Origin: Gammaproteobacteria bacterium
GTDB lineage: Bacteria; Pseudomonadota; Gammaproteobacteria; Pseudomonadales; Azotimanducaceae
Length of the DNA: 17,813 nucleotides
Assembly (NCBI GenBank): GCA_002719135.1
Contig: PBGU01000022.1
Location: forward strand, 49,840-67,652
Direction of reading: 5' to 3'
In this document: positions 7,451 through 15,537 of the stretch, piece after piece
How the letters are laid out: every line of letters begins with the position of its first letter
Position numbering within the stretch: the stretch's first letter is position 1
Made by a program: the position numbers and the translations under genes
Notes under the pieces: model-generated
What the model was told of the DNA's origin: nothing
Databases searched by the model: none
The model's input: the letters and a program-made list of their open reading frames with translations, nothing else

Positions 7451-8287
7451 ATGCCCATTAATCCAGATGCCGTCGGTGAAACCGGAGGCCCAGTGAAACG
7501 CAGTTGGAATTCAAAAGACGCCCTACTCTACGCCGTTGGCATAGGCGCGGGTACCAGCGATCTAGAATTCACCACCGAGAACACAAACGACACAAAACAA
7601 CGCGTATTGCCCACCTTTGCCGTCATCATTGGCGGTGGTGGTGCCCCGATGAACAAGATTGGAAGTTTTAATCCGATGTTAATGGTGCACGGCGAACAAG
7701 GCATCGAGCTCCTCGACGAGATTCCGCCGGACGGCGAAATAGAAAGCACAGGTCGTATTGCGGCAATCTGGGACAAGGGGAATGCCGCCGTAATCGAAAC
7801 GGAATCCGAAGCAGTTAGTGTGGCGACAGGAAAGCCTTTGCTCAAAACCCGTTCCATGCTGTTTTGCCGTGGTGAAGGCGGTTGGGGAGGCGATCGGGGA
7901 CCCTCCGAGAAAGTCGCGTTTCCGGATGCTGAACCAACTCACAAAGTGACCTATGCCACGCGTGAAGACCAGGCTTTGACTTATCGACTTTCAGGTGACC
8001 GCAATCCGCTACATTCGGATCCTTCGTTTGCGGCCATGGGTGGCTTCGATAAACCGATTTTGCATGGACTTTGCACGTATGGATTTACCGGTCGAGCCCT
8101 TCTAAGCGAACTGTGCGGCAACGACCCCTCGAAGTTTCGATCCATGAACGCTCGCTTCTCAAAACCCGTCATACCTGGGGATGCGCTAACGGTCTCCATC
8201 TGGGTGGATGGAACTACAGCGCTCTTCCGCACAACGAACCAGGATGGCGATGTGGTGATCGACCAGGGCGTCTGTACGTTCAATTAA
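7451..8287 (+). CDS. MaoC-type (R)-specific enoyl-CoA hydratase (hydratase 2)
   Basis: This 278-residue protein has the double hot-dog architecture of eukaryotic-type hydratase 2, as in the hydratase domain of peroxisomal multifunctional enzyme 2. It would add water to trans-2-enoyl-CoA to give (R)-3-hydroxyacyl-CoA. The N-terminal half (to about 150) contains the LYAVGIGAG and PTFAVI segments of the degenerate hot dog. The C-terminal half has the hydratase signature RLSGDRNPLHSDP (179-191) with Asp183 and His188 at the catalytic positions, followed by GGFDKPILHGLCTYGF (197-212). A GGGAGA Shine-Dalgarno precedes the ATG. It diverges from the thiolase-fold/DUF35 pair, and the three would supply hydration followed by carbon-carbon cleavage of an acyl-CoA. 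A bulky, branched or steroid side-chain substrate is plausible but not shown. Confidence 0.9.
   Translation: MPINPDAVGETGGPVKRSWNSKDALLYAVGIGAGTSDLEFTTENTNDTKQRVLPTFAVIIGGGGAPMNKIGSFNPMLMVHGEQGIELLDEIPPDGEIESTGRIAAIWDKGNAAVIETESEAVSVATGKPLLKTRSMLFCRGEGGWGGDRGPSEKVAFPDAEPTHKVTYATREDQALTYRLSGDRNPLHSDPSFAAMGGFDKPILHGLCTYGFTGRALLSELCGNDPSKFRSMNARFSKPVIPGDALTVSIWVDGTTALFRTTNQDGDVVIDQGVCTFN
8284..8287. other. Shared palindromic stop: TTAA terminates both convergent genes
   Basis: The palindrome TTAA provides TAA for the plus-strand MaoC gene (8285-8287) and TAA for the minus-strand amidase gene (complement of 8284-8286). The two coding regions therefore overlap by four bases, and no intergenic terminator is possible between them. 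Confidence 0.9.
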
Positions 8288-9678
8288 CCGAGATTGGGAT
8301 GGTGATCGAAACCAATGGCTGCTTCGATCACTGAACCGATCTCGATCAGACGGCGTTCGCCGAGGTACGGACCGATCAGCTGAAAACTCCGAGGCAACCC
8401 CGACGCATTAAGATCAAGCGGTAGTGTCAGGGTCGGGTGACCCGAATAATCGAAAGGCGCAGTAAACGTCAGCATTGGCGCAGCATCTCCGCCATCGCCG
8501 GCATCCTGCCCCATCGAATCCACCCGTGGGGGACACATAGGCATGCATGGTGAAAGAACCACATCGACCGACGAGAGAACGCTATCCAATTCGTGTCTGA
8601 ATCGCTCACGCGCCCGTTCTAGACCAGCGAATTCAAGCGCCGTTGCCTTCTCAGAACCGTACTCAAGCAATCGGCGGAGTGATGGCCCGTATTCGCTCGC
8701 CTTGGACGGATAGGTCGATCGGTGGGCAAAGGCGCATTCGACGCTACACGTTACCATCCAACGTTCAATAAGGTCTTGCCGTTCGGGCAACGTTATTTCG
8801 ACAATTTGTGCGCCCGCGTCACGACAATGTTCCACGGCTATCCGAGTCGATTCCTGAACGGACGTTTCAACCCCGTCCTCACAATAAGACCAATCAACCC
8901 CAACAACCGTATCGGTTAAATCCTGCGCACTCGGCGCCAGATAATTGGGAACCTCCGCTTTTAGGGATGTCGGATCATTCGGGTCAAAACCGGCAATCGC
9001 CTGGAGCATACGAGCCACATCTTCCACGGAGCGGGCCATGGGTCCAAAGTGATCCAGTGAATCCGCCAATGCGAACCCGCCGTATCGACTCACTCTGCCA
9101 TATGTTGGCTTCATTCCAACCAAACCACAGCAGGCTGAAGGAAAACGGATACTACCTCCGGTATCTGTTCCGATGGCCCCGTGTGCCATACCGGCTGCCA
9201 CCGCTACTCCCGACCCCGAAGAGGAAACCCCGGTCCAGTGGTCAACGTTCCATGGATTCTTTGGCGGCGTTACTTCCGGATGATGCTCCGCGTACGCACC
9301 TTCCGTAAGTTTCACCTTACCGAGAGAAACCGCGCCTGCTTGATCGAGCCGTTCGACTACCGCGGCGTCTTTTTCCGGGCACCATTCGCGATGCATATAC
9401 ATGCCACCACTCGTCGGTATGCCCCGCGTCCATAGGAGATCCTTTAGGCCTATCGGCGCGCCATGCAGAACGCCGAGCGGCGCACCCTCACGCTGACGCG
9501 CATCAAGTGCTTCAGCTTGCTGAATGGCTTGGTCAGCAGTCACCGTTACGTACGCGCCAAGCGCCGGTTCCAAATCTTCTATGCGTTGAAGCATCGCCTC
9601 GACGACGTTGACGACCCGAAGCTCACCACTTTTAGTTTTTTGGCAAATCTCGGAAAGCGAGCTGTAGTGGAGGTCCAT
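8284..9678 (-). CDS. Amidase-signature family hydrolase
   Basis: This 464-residue cytosolic hydrolase belongs to the amidase-signature family (GatA, FAAH and bacterial amidases), which cleaves carboxamides with a Ser-cisSer-Lys triad. Lys79 is in PIGLKDLLW. The signature loop reads GVSSSGSGVAVAAG (150-163) with cis-Ser at Ser152. The nucleophile is Ser176 in TDTGGSIRFPSACCG. The spacing of 24 residues between the two serines matches FAAH. The loop differs from the common GGSSGGS, and substrate cannot be deduced. Absence of gatB and gatC neighbours argues against tRNA amidotransferase. The ATG at 9678 is 9 bases after the stop of the FAD dehydrogenase gene. A Shine-Dalgarno GAAGG directly follows that gene's stop codon, so the two genes form one transcript. 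The 3' end overlaps the MaoC gene stop. Confidence 0.9.
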   Translation of the reverse strand: MDLHYSSLSEICQKTKSGELRVVNVVEAMLQRIEDLEPALGAYVTVTADQAIQQAEALDARQREGAPLGVLHGAPIGLKDLLWTRGIPTSGGMYMHREWCPEKDAAVVERLDQAGAVSLGKVKLTEGAYAEHHPEVTPPKNPWNVDHWTGVSSSGSGVAVAAGMAHGAIGTDTGGSIRFPSACCGLVGMKPTYGRVSRYGGFALADSLDHFGPMARSVEDVARMLQAIAGFDPNDPTSLKAEVPNYLAPSAQDLTDTVVGVDWSYCEDGVETSVQESTRIAVEHCRDAGAQIVEITLPERQDLIERWMVTCSVECAFAHRSTYPSKASEYGPSLRRLLEYGSEKATALEFAGLERARERFRHELDSVLSSVDVVLSPCMPMCPPRVDSMGQDAGDGGDAAPMLTFTAPFDYSGHPTLTLPLDLNASGLPRSFQLIGPYLGERRLIEIGSVIEAAIGFDHHPNLG

Positions 9679-9687
9679 CGTAAGCCT

Positions 9688-11076
9688 TCAGGCGGCACGA
9701 ACGTCAAAGATCTTCCCGGGATTTAAGATTCCATTAGGATCGAGAGCCGATTTAAGCGAGCGCATCAAACGGACCTCTTCATCCGTTCGCGAAATATCCA
9801 AATAGCGTTTTTTCTCTAACCCCACACCGTGTTCGGCAGATACCGATCCACGAATCGAACGAAGCGGCTCGTAGACACAGCAATTTACTTCGTGGTGCGC
9901 TTCGCTATCGGCACCAGCCGAAATCGCAAAGTGAATGTTGCCATCCCCGATATGGCCGAACGTAAAATTTTGATACTCCCCAAATGACTCAGCGAGACGA
10001 CGGTTAACCTCGTCGACGTAATCACGCATTTTTGAGATACGCATACTGACGTCATATATGAAAACCGGCTCGAAGCGATTAACTTGCTCAACGTCATCGC
10101 GCATGGCCCAAAGCTCGCGGCGCTGTGCTTCGTTCTCGGCCAATACCGCGTCTTGAACCAGCCCGGCTTCAAAAACCTCGGCAAGCGCCGATTCCAAGCG
10201 GGCGCGATCGGTTTCTGAGTCACCCCCCATCGCTTCGATTAACACGTAATAAGGATACGTTTGATCAGGCGGGGGGGTTTGTTGCGCGGGTTCTGTCGTG
10301 ACCAAACAATAAAACTCATTCCACATCACCTCGAATGCCGACAGGGTTCCGCCGAGCTTCCCATCCATCACTTTCAGTAACTCTGGTAACTGTTCGAATT
10401 GATCGACGGCGACCAGCAGGGTTTCCTGACTGCGGGGTTGTTCGCGTAATCTAAGGACAGCCCGTGTAACGACGCCAAGACTCCCCTCAGTGCCGATAAA
10501 GAGTTGTTTTAGGTCGTATCCGGCATTGTTTTTGATCATCTCGTTCATCGATGAAACTACCGTACCGTCGGCAAGGACCGCTTCTAGACCAAGTACCATC
10601 TCCCGCGTCATGCCATAGCGCAGTACACGATTGCCACCAGCGTTGGTCGCGATATTTCCGCCCACAGTGGAACTACCACGCGCCCCAATATCCAACGGAT
10701 ACATCAGGCCCGAATTCTCCGCGACTTCCTGAACCGTCTGCAGAACGACGCCACTTTCGACCGTGATGGTCCGATCAACCACGTTGATTTCCTCAACCTG
10801 ATCCATCCGTTCCAACGACAGCGCGACATCCTCGGTTTCGGTAATTGCACTTTCAACCAGTCCCGTGAGACCTCCATGGGGAACCACCGACTGACCCATC
10901 TCGTTGCATATTCGCAAGATCTCGCTGACTTCTTTCGTATTTCTGGGCCGAACGATTGCGGATGCTTTTATACCGTCACTCCGCCAAATGCCGCTCGCGC
11001 GTGAATGGACATCGTCCCCCGTCAGCACGCCGCCGGACCCGACCACTTTTTCCAGCAGCGCCAGCAGATCGCCCAT
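9688..11076 (-). CDS. FAD-linked D-2-hydroxyacid dehydrogenase (GlcD / D-2-hydroxyglutarate dehydrogenase family)
   Basis: This 462-residue flavoprotein of the VAO/PCMH type probably oxidises a D-2-hydroxyacid to the 2-oxoacid, passing electrons to a carrier. The FAD-binding part shows PHGGLTG (66-72) and VGGNIATNAGGNRVLRYG (138-155), with IGTEGSLGVVT (194-204). The C-terminal cap has GHIGDGNIH (374-382) and SAEHGVG (413-419). Its His and Glu residues match the metal/substrate-binding ligands of D-2-hydroxyglutarate dehydrogenase. The protein ends with the usual NPNGILNPGKIF-like tail (LDPNGILNPGKIF). D-lactate and glycolate dehydrogenases share these motifs, so the substrate is not settled. 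No partner glcE or glcF gene is nearby. I prefer the ATG at 11076, which gives the family-typical MGDLLALLEKVVG start; an in-frame GTG at 11103 would add nine residues. It is the first gene of a pair with the amidase. Confidence 0.9.
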   Translation of the reverse strand: MGDLLALLEKVVGSGGVLTGDDVHSRASGIWRSDGIKASAIVRPRNTKEVSEILRICNEMGQSVVPHGGLTGLVESAITETEDVALSLERMDQVEEINVVDRTITVESGVVLQTVQEVAENSGLMYPLDIGARGSSTVGGNIATNAGGNRVLRYGMTREMVLGLEAVLADGTVVSSMNEMIKNNAGYDLKQLFIGTEGSLGVVTRAVLRLREQPRSQETLLVAVDQFEQLPELLKVMDGKLGGTLSAFEVMWNEFYCLVTTEPAQQTPPPDQTYPYYVLIEAMGGDSETDRARLESALAEVFEAGLVQDAVLAENEAQRRELWAMRDDVEQVNRFEPVFIYDVSMRISKMRDYVDEVNRRLAESFGEYQNFTFGHIGDGNIHFAISAGADSEAHHEVNCCVYEPLRSIRGSVSAEHGVGLEKKRYLDISRTDEEVRLMRSLKSALDPNGILNPGKIFDVRAA

Positions 11077-11203
11077 ACCGTTTCGTCCCCACCCGTTAAC
11101 CACACATCACTCTACTACAGTCCAAAGCGTTACCTCTGAAACAAACCAATGTTCGGTAGTTGCAAACGGTTCAAAGCAAGCATACTTTCGCGTTGAAACC
11201 GCG
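11077..11203. promoter_or_regulatory. Divergent intergenic region upstream of FAD dehydrogenase and DUF1800 genes
   Basis: These 127 bases separate two divergent transcription units and must contain both promoters. The only sigma-70-like pair I can see for the DUF1800 gene is TTGCAA (11160-11165) with CATACT (11181-11186). The spacing is 15 bases, which is short of the optimum, so the call is weak. A GGGG stretch about 11 bases before the FAD gene ATG may be its ribosome-binding site. No terminator or clear operator is visible. Confidence 0.25.
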
Positions 11204-13018
11204 ATGGACATGCAGTTTATGCTGACCCACGCCAACAGAAAGTCGATCGTAAATCGACGTTTTCGACCCGCGCGAGGTGCTGTAGCGCCCGGCTCTACTG
11301 CAATTCGGCGTGTCGTGACTTGGTTGTGCGTCTGGGCCGTAGGGGCTTTGCTTATCGGTTGCGGCGGTGGAGGCGGCGGCGGTAGTAGCGCTCCCGCGTC
11401 CCAGAATACTGCTGCGCCGACCATTACCCCATTAATTCAAGCTCAACCGACCGAGAGCGAACTCAACGCCGCGTCGCGGTTTGCATCGCGGGCATCGCTC
11501 GGCATGAACTACGATCAAATTCGCGCCCTCTCCATCAAGGGCCACGATTCCTGGCTGGAAGAACAATTCGCTCTACCCGTTGAATACCATGACGAGATGG
11601 TCGCCGATTTAATTCAACGGACGGAAGACGGCGAATTCGACGAGGCGACGCAACCAGATCCCGATGTCTTACCATTTGTATTCCGGCGCTACGTCTGGTG
11701 GCACCGCGCGCTCAGTTCCGATGATGTCCTTCGGCAACGGGTCGCATTTGCGCTCAGCGAGATTTTCGTCGTCTCCGAGGTCGGAGGCCTAGGAGATACC
11801 GAGCGGGCATTGCCTAATTTCTACGACGTCTTACTCGCCCGTGCCTTTGGCAATTATCGAAGCTTATTGCGTGCCGTCACCCTGCATCCTTCCATGGGTT
11901 TCTACCTTAGTCATGTCAACAACAGCAAAGCCGATCCCGACAACAACATCTACCCAGATGAAAACTTCGCCCGGGAAAATATGCAGCTTTTTTCCATTGG
12001 GCTTTATAAGATGAATCCCAACGGTTCATATCAATACGACGCCAACGGCGACCCGATTCCAGCTTATACCGATGACGATATCCGCGAATTCGCCAAGGTC
12101 TTCACCGGACTCAGTTGGGGCGGCGAGAATGCGCGATTTGGCCGGAAGTGGGCGAATTACGTCGTGCCGATGGAAATGTTCGACGAATACCATGAGCCAG
12201 GTGTCAAGAAACTTCTAAATGGCTTCGAGGTACCCGCCGGGCAAACGGGCATGGAGGACATTGAAGACGCCATCGATAACATCTTTAACCATGCCAATGT
12301 AGGACCTTTTATCGGCCGACAACTCATCCAGCGCCTAGTGACCTCAAACCCGTCACCGGAGTATGTAGGGCGCGTTGCCGAGGCGTTTGCCGATAATGGA
12401 TTGGGGGTACGCGGCGACATGAAGGCCGTTATCCGCTCTGTGCTCTTGGACCCTGAAGCAACCGCCGACCCCGGAACCTATGCTCAATTTGGGAAACTAC
12501 GCGAACCCATCTTGCGGATCGTCAGTATCGGACGTCAATTCCATATCCAGAGCACGAGTGACTATTTTTTTCATGGCGGCTATTGGTTTCAAAACCAATT
12601 AAGGCAGCACCCACTTTCTTCGCCGAGCGTTTTCAATTTCTTCCTGCCATCGCACATGCCCGCCGGCGAAATCGCCGAAGCCAATCTAGTCGCTCCGGAG
12701 TTTCAGATCACGACCAATCCCGCCGTGATCGGGATCTCCAATCTCGCACAACACATGATATGGGCGGACGAGATCGGTGGTGTTCAATCACCGCCCTTTG
12801 GCGAGATGTCCGTTAACTTGCACGAGTACGGTGTGCTCGCCACGGATGTTCAAGGATTGATCGATCGTCTCGACATGGTGCTGACCTACGGCACCTTGAG
12901 TGAGGCAACTCGAGATGCAATCGGTGCGACCCTCGTCACGATCGCAGACCCCGTGGAACGCGCAAAGTGGGCTATTTATCTCTTCCTTATCTCTCCTGAC
13001 TTTGCGGTGATGCTGTGA
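11204..13018 (+). CDS. DUF1800 family lipoprotein
   Basis: This protein of about 604 residues belongs to DUF1800, a family without an assigned biochemical function. The N terminus has an Arg-Arg pair, then a hydrophobic stretch (VVTWLCVWAVGALLIG) ending in a lipobox-like LLIGC with Cys53. A run of seven glycines follows, then a Ser/Ala/Pro/Thr-rich linker, so the mature protein is predicted to be a lipoprotein tethered in the envelope. The DUF1800 body starts at ASRFASRASLGM and contains RRYVWWHRAL, the hallmark ENFARENMQLFSIG (253-266), and the C-terminal FIGRQLIQRLVTSNPSPEYV block. The start is uncertain: ATGs at 11204, 11210 and 11219 are all possible. The frame stays open upstream to 10904, but that part lies antisense inside the FAD dehydrogenase gene. 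The stop overlaps the DUF1501 start (TGATG), so the two are coupled. Confidence 0.85.
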   Translation: MDMQFMLTHANRKSIVNRRFRPARGAVAPGSTAIRRVVTWLCVWAVGALLIGCGGGGGGGSSAPASQNTAAPTITPLIQAQPTESELNAASRFASRASLGMNYDQIRALSIKGHDSWLEEQFALPVEYHDEMVADLIQRTEDGEFDEATQPDPDVLPFVFRRYVWWHRALSSDDVLRQRVAFALSEIFVVSEVGGLGDTERALPNFYDVLLARAFGNYRSLLRAVTLHPSMGFYLSHVNNSKADPDNNIYPDENFARENMQLFSIGLYKMNPNGSYQYDANGDPIPAYTDDDIREFAKVFTGLSWGGENARFGRKWANYVVPMEMFDEYHEPGVKKLLNGFEVPAGQTGMEDIEDAIDNIFNHANVGPFIGRQLIQRLVTSNPSPEYVGRVAEAFADNGLGVRGDMKAVIRSVLLDPEATADPGTYAQFGKLREPILRIVSIGRQFHIQSTSDYFFHGGYWFQNQLRQHPLSSPSVFNFFLPSHMPAGEIAEANLVAPEFQITTNPAVIGISNLAQHMIWADEIGGVQSPPFGEMSVNLHEYGVLATDVQGLIDRLDMVLTYGTLSEATRDAIGATLVTIADPVERAKWAIYLFLISPDFAVML

Positions 13019-14382
13019 TGGTCAGTCGTCGCTCCTTTCTTGGTCACGGCTGCTCACTTGGCGTTGCAGCTACGACACTCACGTCGTCCATGGCTACCCT
13101 AGGTTTTGCGCGCCAGGCAGCTGCGCAACAATCCTTTTCCGACTACAAGGCCTTGGTGTGCGTTTGCTTAAACGGAGGCAACGATTCGTACAATATGCTG
13201 GTTCCAGTCGATTCCGACCAGCACACCGAGTACGAGTCCATCCGTACTGACTTGGCGTTGGAACAGTCATCCCTGCTCACACTACCGGGAGCGTCGAATG
13301 ACGGTCGTTCATACGGATTGCACCCGAACATGTCCGAAACCTTTGATCTCTATGGCGACAGTGACATTGCTTTTATCGCCAACGTCGGCACGTTGATCGA
13401 TTACGTCGATGCTGCCGCAGTCGAAGCGGGTGCCCGCGTCCCCCTTGGGATTGGTTCCCATAATGACCAAATTGCTCAGTGGCAAACGGCGCGGCCCGAC
13501 AAGCGCGTACCCGAGGGTTGGGGTGGACGGCTCGCGGATCTCATGCAAGGTGTGAATGCTGACAATGGCATTTCCATGAATATCTCACTTGCCGGAACCA
13601 ACGCTTTTCAGTCCGGGAAGCGTACGGTCGAATACGCGATCAATCGGGACGGTGACGGCGCACGCCGGATCTGGGGTTACGAGGGGGAATGGAAGAAAAC
13701 CATCATCGACCGATTGTTCGAGGCGGAACACGACCATCCATTTCGGCGCGAGTATAAGCGCCGTCTAGTCGGCGCCATTGATACCGGCGAGCGCTTTGTC
13801 GAGGCCATTCGGAACGGAACGCCCGTTGATACCACCTTCTCCGAAGGCGATTTCTCCGCCGGATTACGACAGATTGCGCGAGTTATTGCGGCACGAGAGC
13901 AATTTGGGGCTAGTCGACAGACCTTCTTTATCAACGTATGGGGTTGGGACCACCACGATGAGGTCCTTGATAACCACGTCAGAATGCTCCCGGAGATTAG
14001 CCTCGGACTAGCTGAATTCAAATCAGCGTTAATTGAGCTCGGTGTGTTCGATCAAGTGTCAACGTTCACGATTTCGGACTTCGGTCGAACGCTAACCACC
14101 AACGGCAAGGGCTCCGACCATGGCTGGGGCGGACACCAAATGGTGATGGGGGGTGCGGTACGGGGCGGTCAAATTTACGGCGACTACCCAACGCTGTCCG
14201 CATCCAGTCCGCTTGACGTCGGCCGTGGCGTTTACGTCCCCACCACGGCCGTTGACCAATATTTCGCGGAACTTGCGCTATGGTTCGGTGTAAGCCAAAC
14301 GGATCTCCCACTGGTACTGCCCAACGTGCGGCGTTTCTATTCTGCATCGGACACTTCGCCACCACTCGGTTTTCTAGCCTAA
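13018..14382 (+). CDS. DUF1501 family Tat-exported protein
   Basis: This 454-residue protein belongs to DUF1501, a family of exported proteins with an alkaline-phosphatase-like appearance and no established reaction. The N terminus MVSRRSFLG is a twin-arginine leader followed by a hydrophobic stretch, with likely cleavage after ARQAAA near residue 36. The mature protein begins with the family signature CLNGGNDSYNMLVP (50-63). It also has WGWDHHDE (308-315), SDFGRT (353-358) and DHGWGGH (367-373), whose Asp and His residues look like a metal site. Tat export suggests it is folded, perhaps with a cofactor, before crossing the membrane. The ATG at 13018 shares bases with the DUF1800 stop codon; a GTG at 13015 would add one residue. 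DUF1800-DUF1501 pairing is a widespread arrangement, which supports joint function in the envelope. Confidence 0.9.
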   Translation: MVSRRSFLGHGCSLGVAATTLTSSMATLGFARQAAAQQSFSDYKALVCVCLNGGNDSYNMLVPVDSDQHTEYESIRTDLALEQSSLLTLPGASNDGRSYGLHPNMSETFDLYGDSDIAFIANVGTLIDYVDAAAVEAGARVPLGIGSHNDQIAQWQTARPDKRVPEGWGGRLADLMQGVNADNGISMNISLAGTNAFQSGKRTVEYAINRDGDGARRIWGYEGEWKKTIIDRLFEAEHDHPFRREYKRRLVGAIDTGERFVEAIRNGTPVDTTFSEGDFSAGLRQIARVIAAREQFGASRQTFFINVWGWDHHDEVLDNHVRMLPEISLGLAEFKSALIELGVFDQVSTFTISDFGRTLTTNGKGSDHGWGGHQMVMGGAVRGGQIYGDYPTLSASSPLDVGRGVYVPTTAVDQYFAELALWFGVSQTDLPLVLPNVRRFYSASDTSPPLGFLA

Positions 14383-14472
14383 CGACCCATAGAATTTCTC
14401 TCTTGGCCCGCCTATCGTGCCGTCGCACCGACTTTGCGGTCTACCAAAAGCTGGCATAGTTAGGGTCATATC

Positions 14473-15441
14473 GTGACGATGACCTCGGACGAAATGGATC
14501 GTACGCTTTACAACCTGTTGCTTACCCTAACCATCATTGGCGGAACCGTGGTTTACGCCGTCGACGGGGATGGAGACGGCATTGACGACCCCGCTGACAA
14601 CTGCGTCACCGTCGCCAATGCCAATCAACTGGACACCGATGCTGACGGTTTCGGCGATACTTGTGACGTGGATGATGACGGCGACGACGTCTCAGATGAA
14701 CAGGAAGCCAGCGACGGTACCGATCCCTTAAATCAGTACTCGTGTAACGGTTGCTTCGACTTCGACATAGACATCGACGACGAAACCAGCGCCTTAACCG
14801 ATGGGCTCTTGGTCCTTCGACATCTATTTGGCTTTAACGGAACCACACTCGTCGATGGAACTGTCACCACGTCAGCGGCAAGAACCGGCGCATCGTCAAT
14901 CACTTCCTACCTCGAGACACATAACGGACAACTTGATATCGATGGCGACAGTCAGATCGACGCACTCACCGATGGGCTACTACTGCTTCGTTATCTATTT
15001 GGTTTTGAGGGAGCTACCCTAATTGAGGATGCAGTTGGAGTCGGTGCGGCCCGCACTACTGCCGCTGACATCACGTCGTACGTTCGTTCTCGCGTCAACA
15101 CTGGTTCGAACGCAACAAAGAACAACTTCTCGCGAGTCCAAAACCTGGTTTTTACGCCATCCTGCGCCTCCGTCAACTGCCACAAAGGCAGCTCAAGTCA
15201 ATACGGTCTGGATCTTTCAAGTGGCCTCGCCTATTTAAATCTTGTGAACGTCCCGAGTGGGCAAGTGCCTACGCTAAACCTCGTCACACGCGGCAACCCT
15301 AACCAAAGTTACTTGGTTCAAAAGATTGAACGGAATCCTCCCGAAGTCGGGCAACAGATGCCCCTCAGTGGACAACCCTTGAATACCGATTTGCAGCAGC
15401 TTGTACGCAATTGGATCGCCGAAGGAGCAAAAAATAACTAG
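14473..15441 (+). CDS. Secreted calcium-binding protein: TSP3 repeats, two dockerin-like modules and a CX4CH cytochrome-like domain
   Basis: This 322-residue mosaic protein is probably exported. A hydrophobic segment (LYNLLLTLTIIGGTVVYA, 12-29) ends in a VYA cleavage-like site. Residues 30-85 are thrombospondin type 3 repeats with Asp-rich calcium loops (DGDGDGIDDPADNC, DTDADGFGDTC, DVDDDGDDVSD). Residues 98-150 and 155-207 are two copies of a dockerin-like module sharing ALTDGLL-L-R-LFGF. Residues about 218-322 resemble the small c-type cytochrome-like domain found at the end of such proteins. It has one CASVNCH (231-237) CX4CH motif, then GLDLSSGLAYLNLV, PNQSYLVQKI, a candidate axial Met in QQMPL, and a closing NWIAEGA. 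The start is uncertain: GTG 14473 has an AGGG ribosome-binding site 7 bases upstream, while ATG 14479 or ATG 14494 would give a shorter leader. It follows the DUF1800/DUF1501 pair by 90 bases and may be its redox partner. Confidence 0.75.
   Translation: MTMTSDEMDRTLYNLLLTLTIIGGTVVYAVDGDGDGIDDPADNCVTVANANQLDTDADGFGDTCDVDDDGDDVSDEQEASDGTDPLNQYSCNGCFDFDIDIDDETSALTDGLLVLRHLFGFNGTTLVDGTVTTSAARTGASSITSYLETHNGQLDIDGDSQIDALTDGLLLLRYLFGFEGATLIEDAVGVGAARTTAADITSYVRSRVNTGSNATKNNFSRVQNLVFTPSCASVNCHKGSSSQYGLDLSSGLAYLNLVNVPSGQVPTLNLVTRGNPNQSYLVQKIERNPPEVGQQMPLSGQPLNTDLQQLVRNWIAEGAKNN
14764..15093 (+). repeat. Tandem in-gene duplication, 171-base period (dockerin-like modules)
   Basis: Two copies with a 57-codon offset start at 14764 and 14935. 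The best conserved core is ALTDGLL..LR.LFGF, and the nucleotide identity there is still visible (ACCGATGGGCT at about 14797 and 14968, then CATCTATTTGG/TATCTATTTGG). Flanking parts (AARTGASSITSYLETH versus AARTTAADITSYVRSR) have diverged more at DNA level than at protein level, indicating an old duplication kept under selection. Confidence 0.85.
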
Positions 15442-15537
15442 CGGCTAGAACGCATCGAAACCACGCGCCATCTTTGCTCCTATGGCGAGCGAGAACGCGA
15501 CTCTCTAGAATTCTCGTTTCCCACACTCGGATTGAGC

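Noticed and set aside
8284..9678. Amidase as GatA of the aminoacyl-tRNA amidotransferase
   Set aside because: No gatB or gatC is adjacent, the gene pairs with an FAD dehydrogenase, and the signature loop departs from that of GatA.
10904..11203. 100-residue N-terminal extension of the DUF1800 protein
   Set aside because: The frame is open, but most of it overlaps the FAD dehydrogenase gene on the opposite strand, and a leader sequence with lipobox appears only after 11204.
15490..15516. Inverted repeat CGAGAA/TTCTCG upstream of the HiPIP gene
   Set aside because: Six-base arms with a 15-base loop are weak, and there is nothing else to mark it as an operator or terminator.
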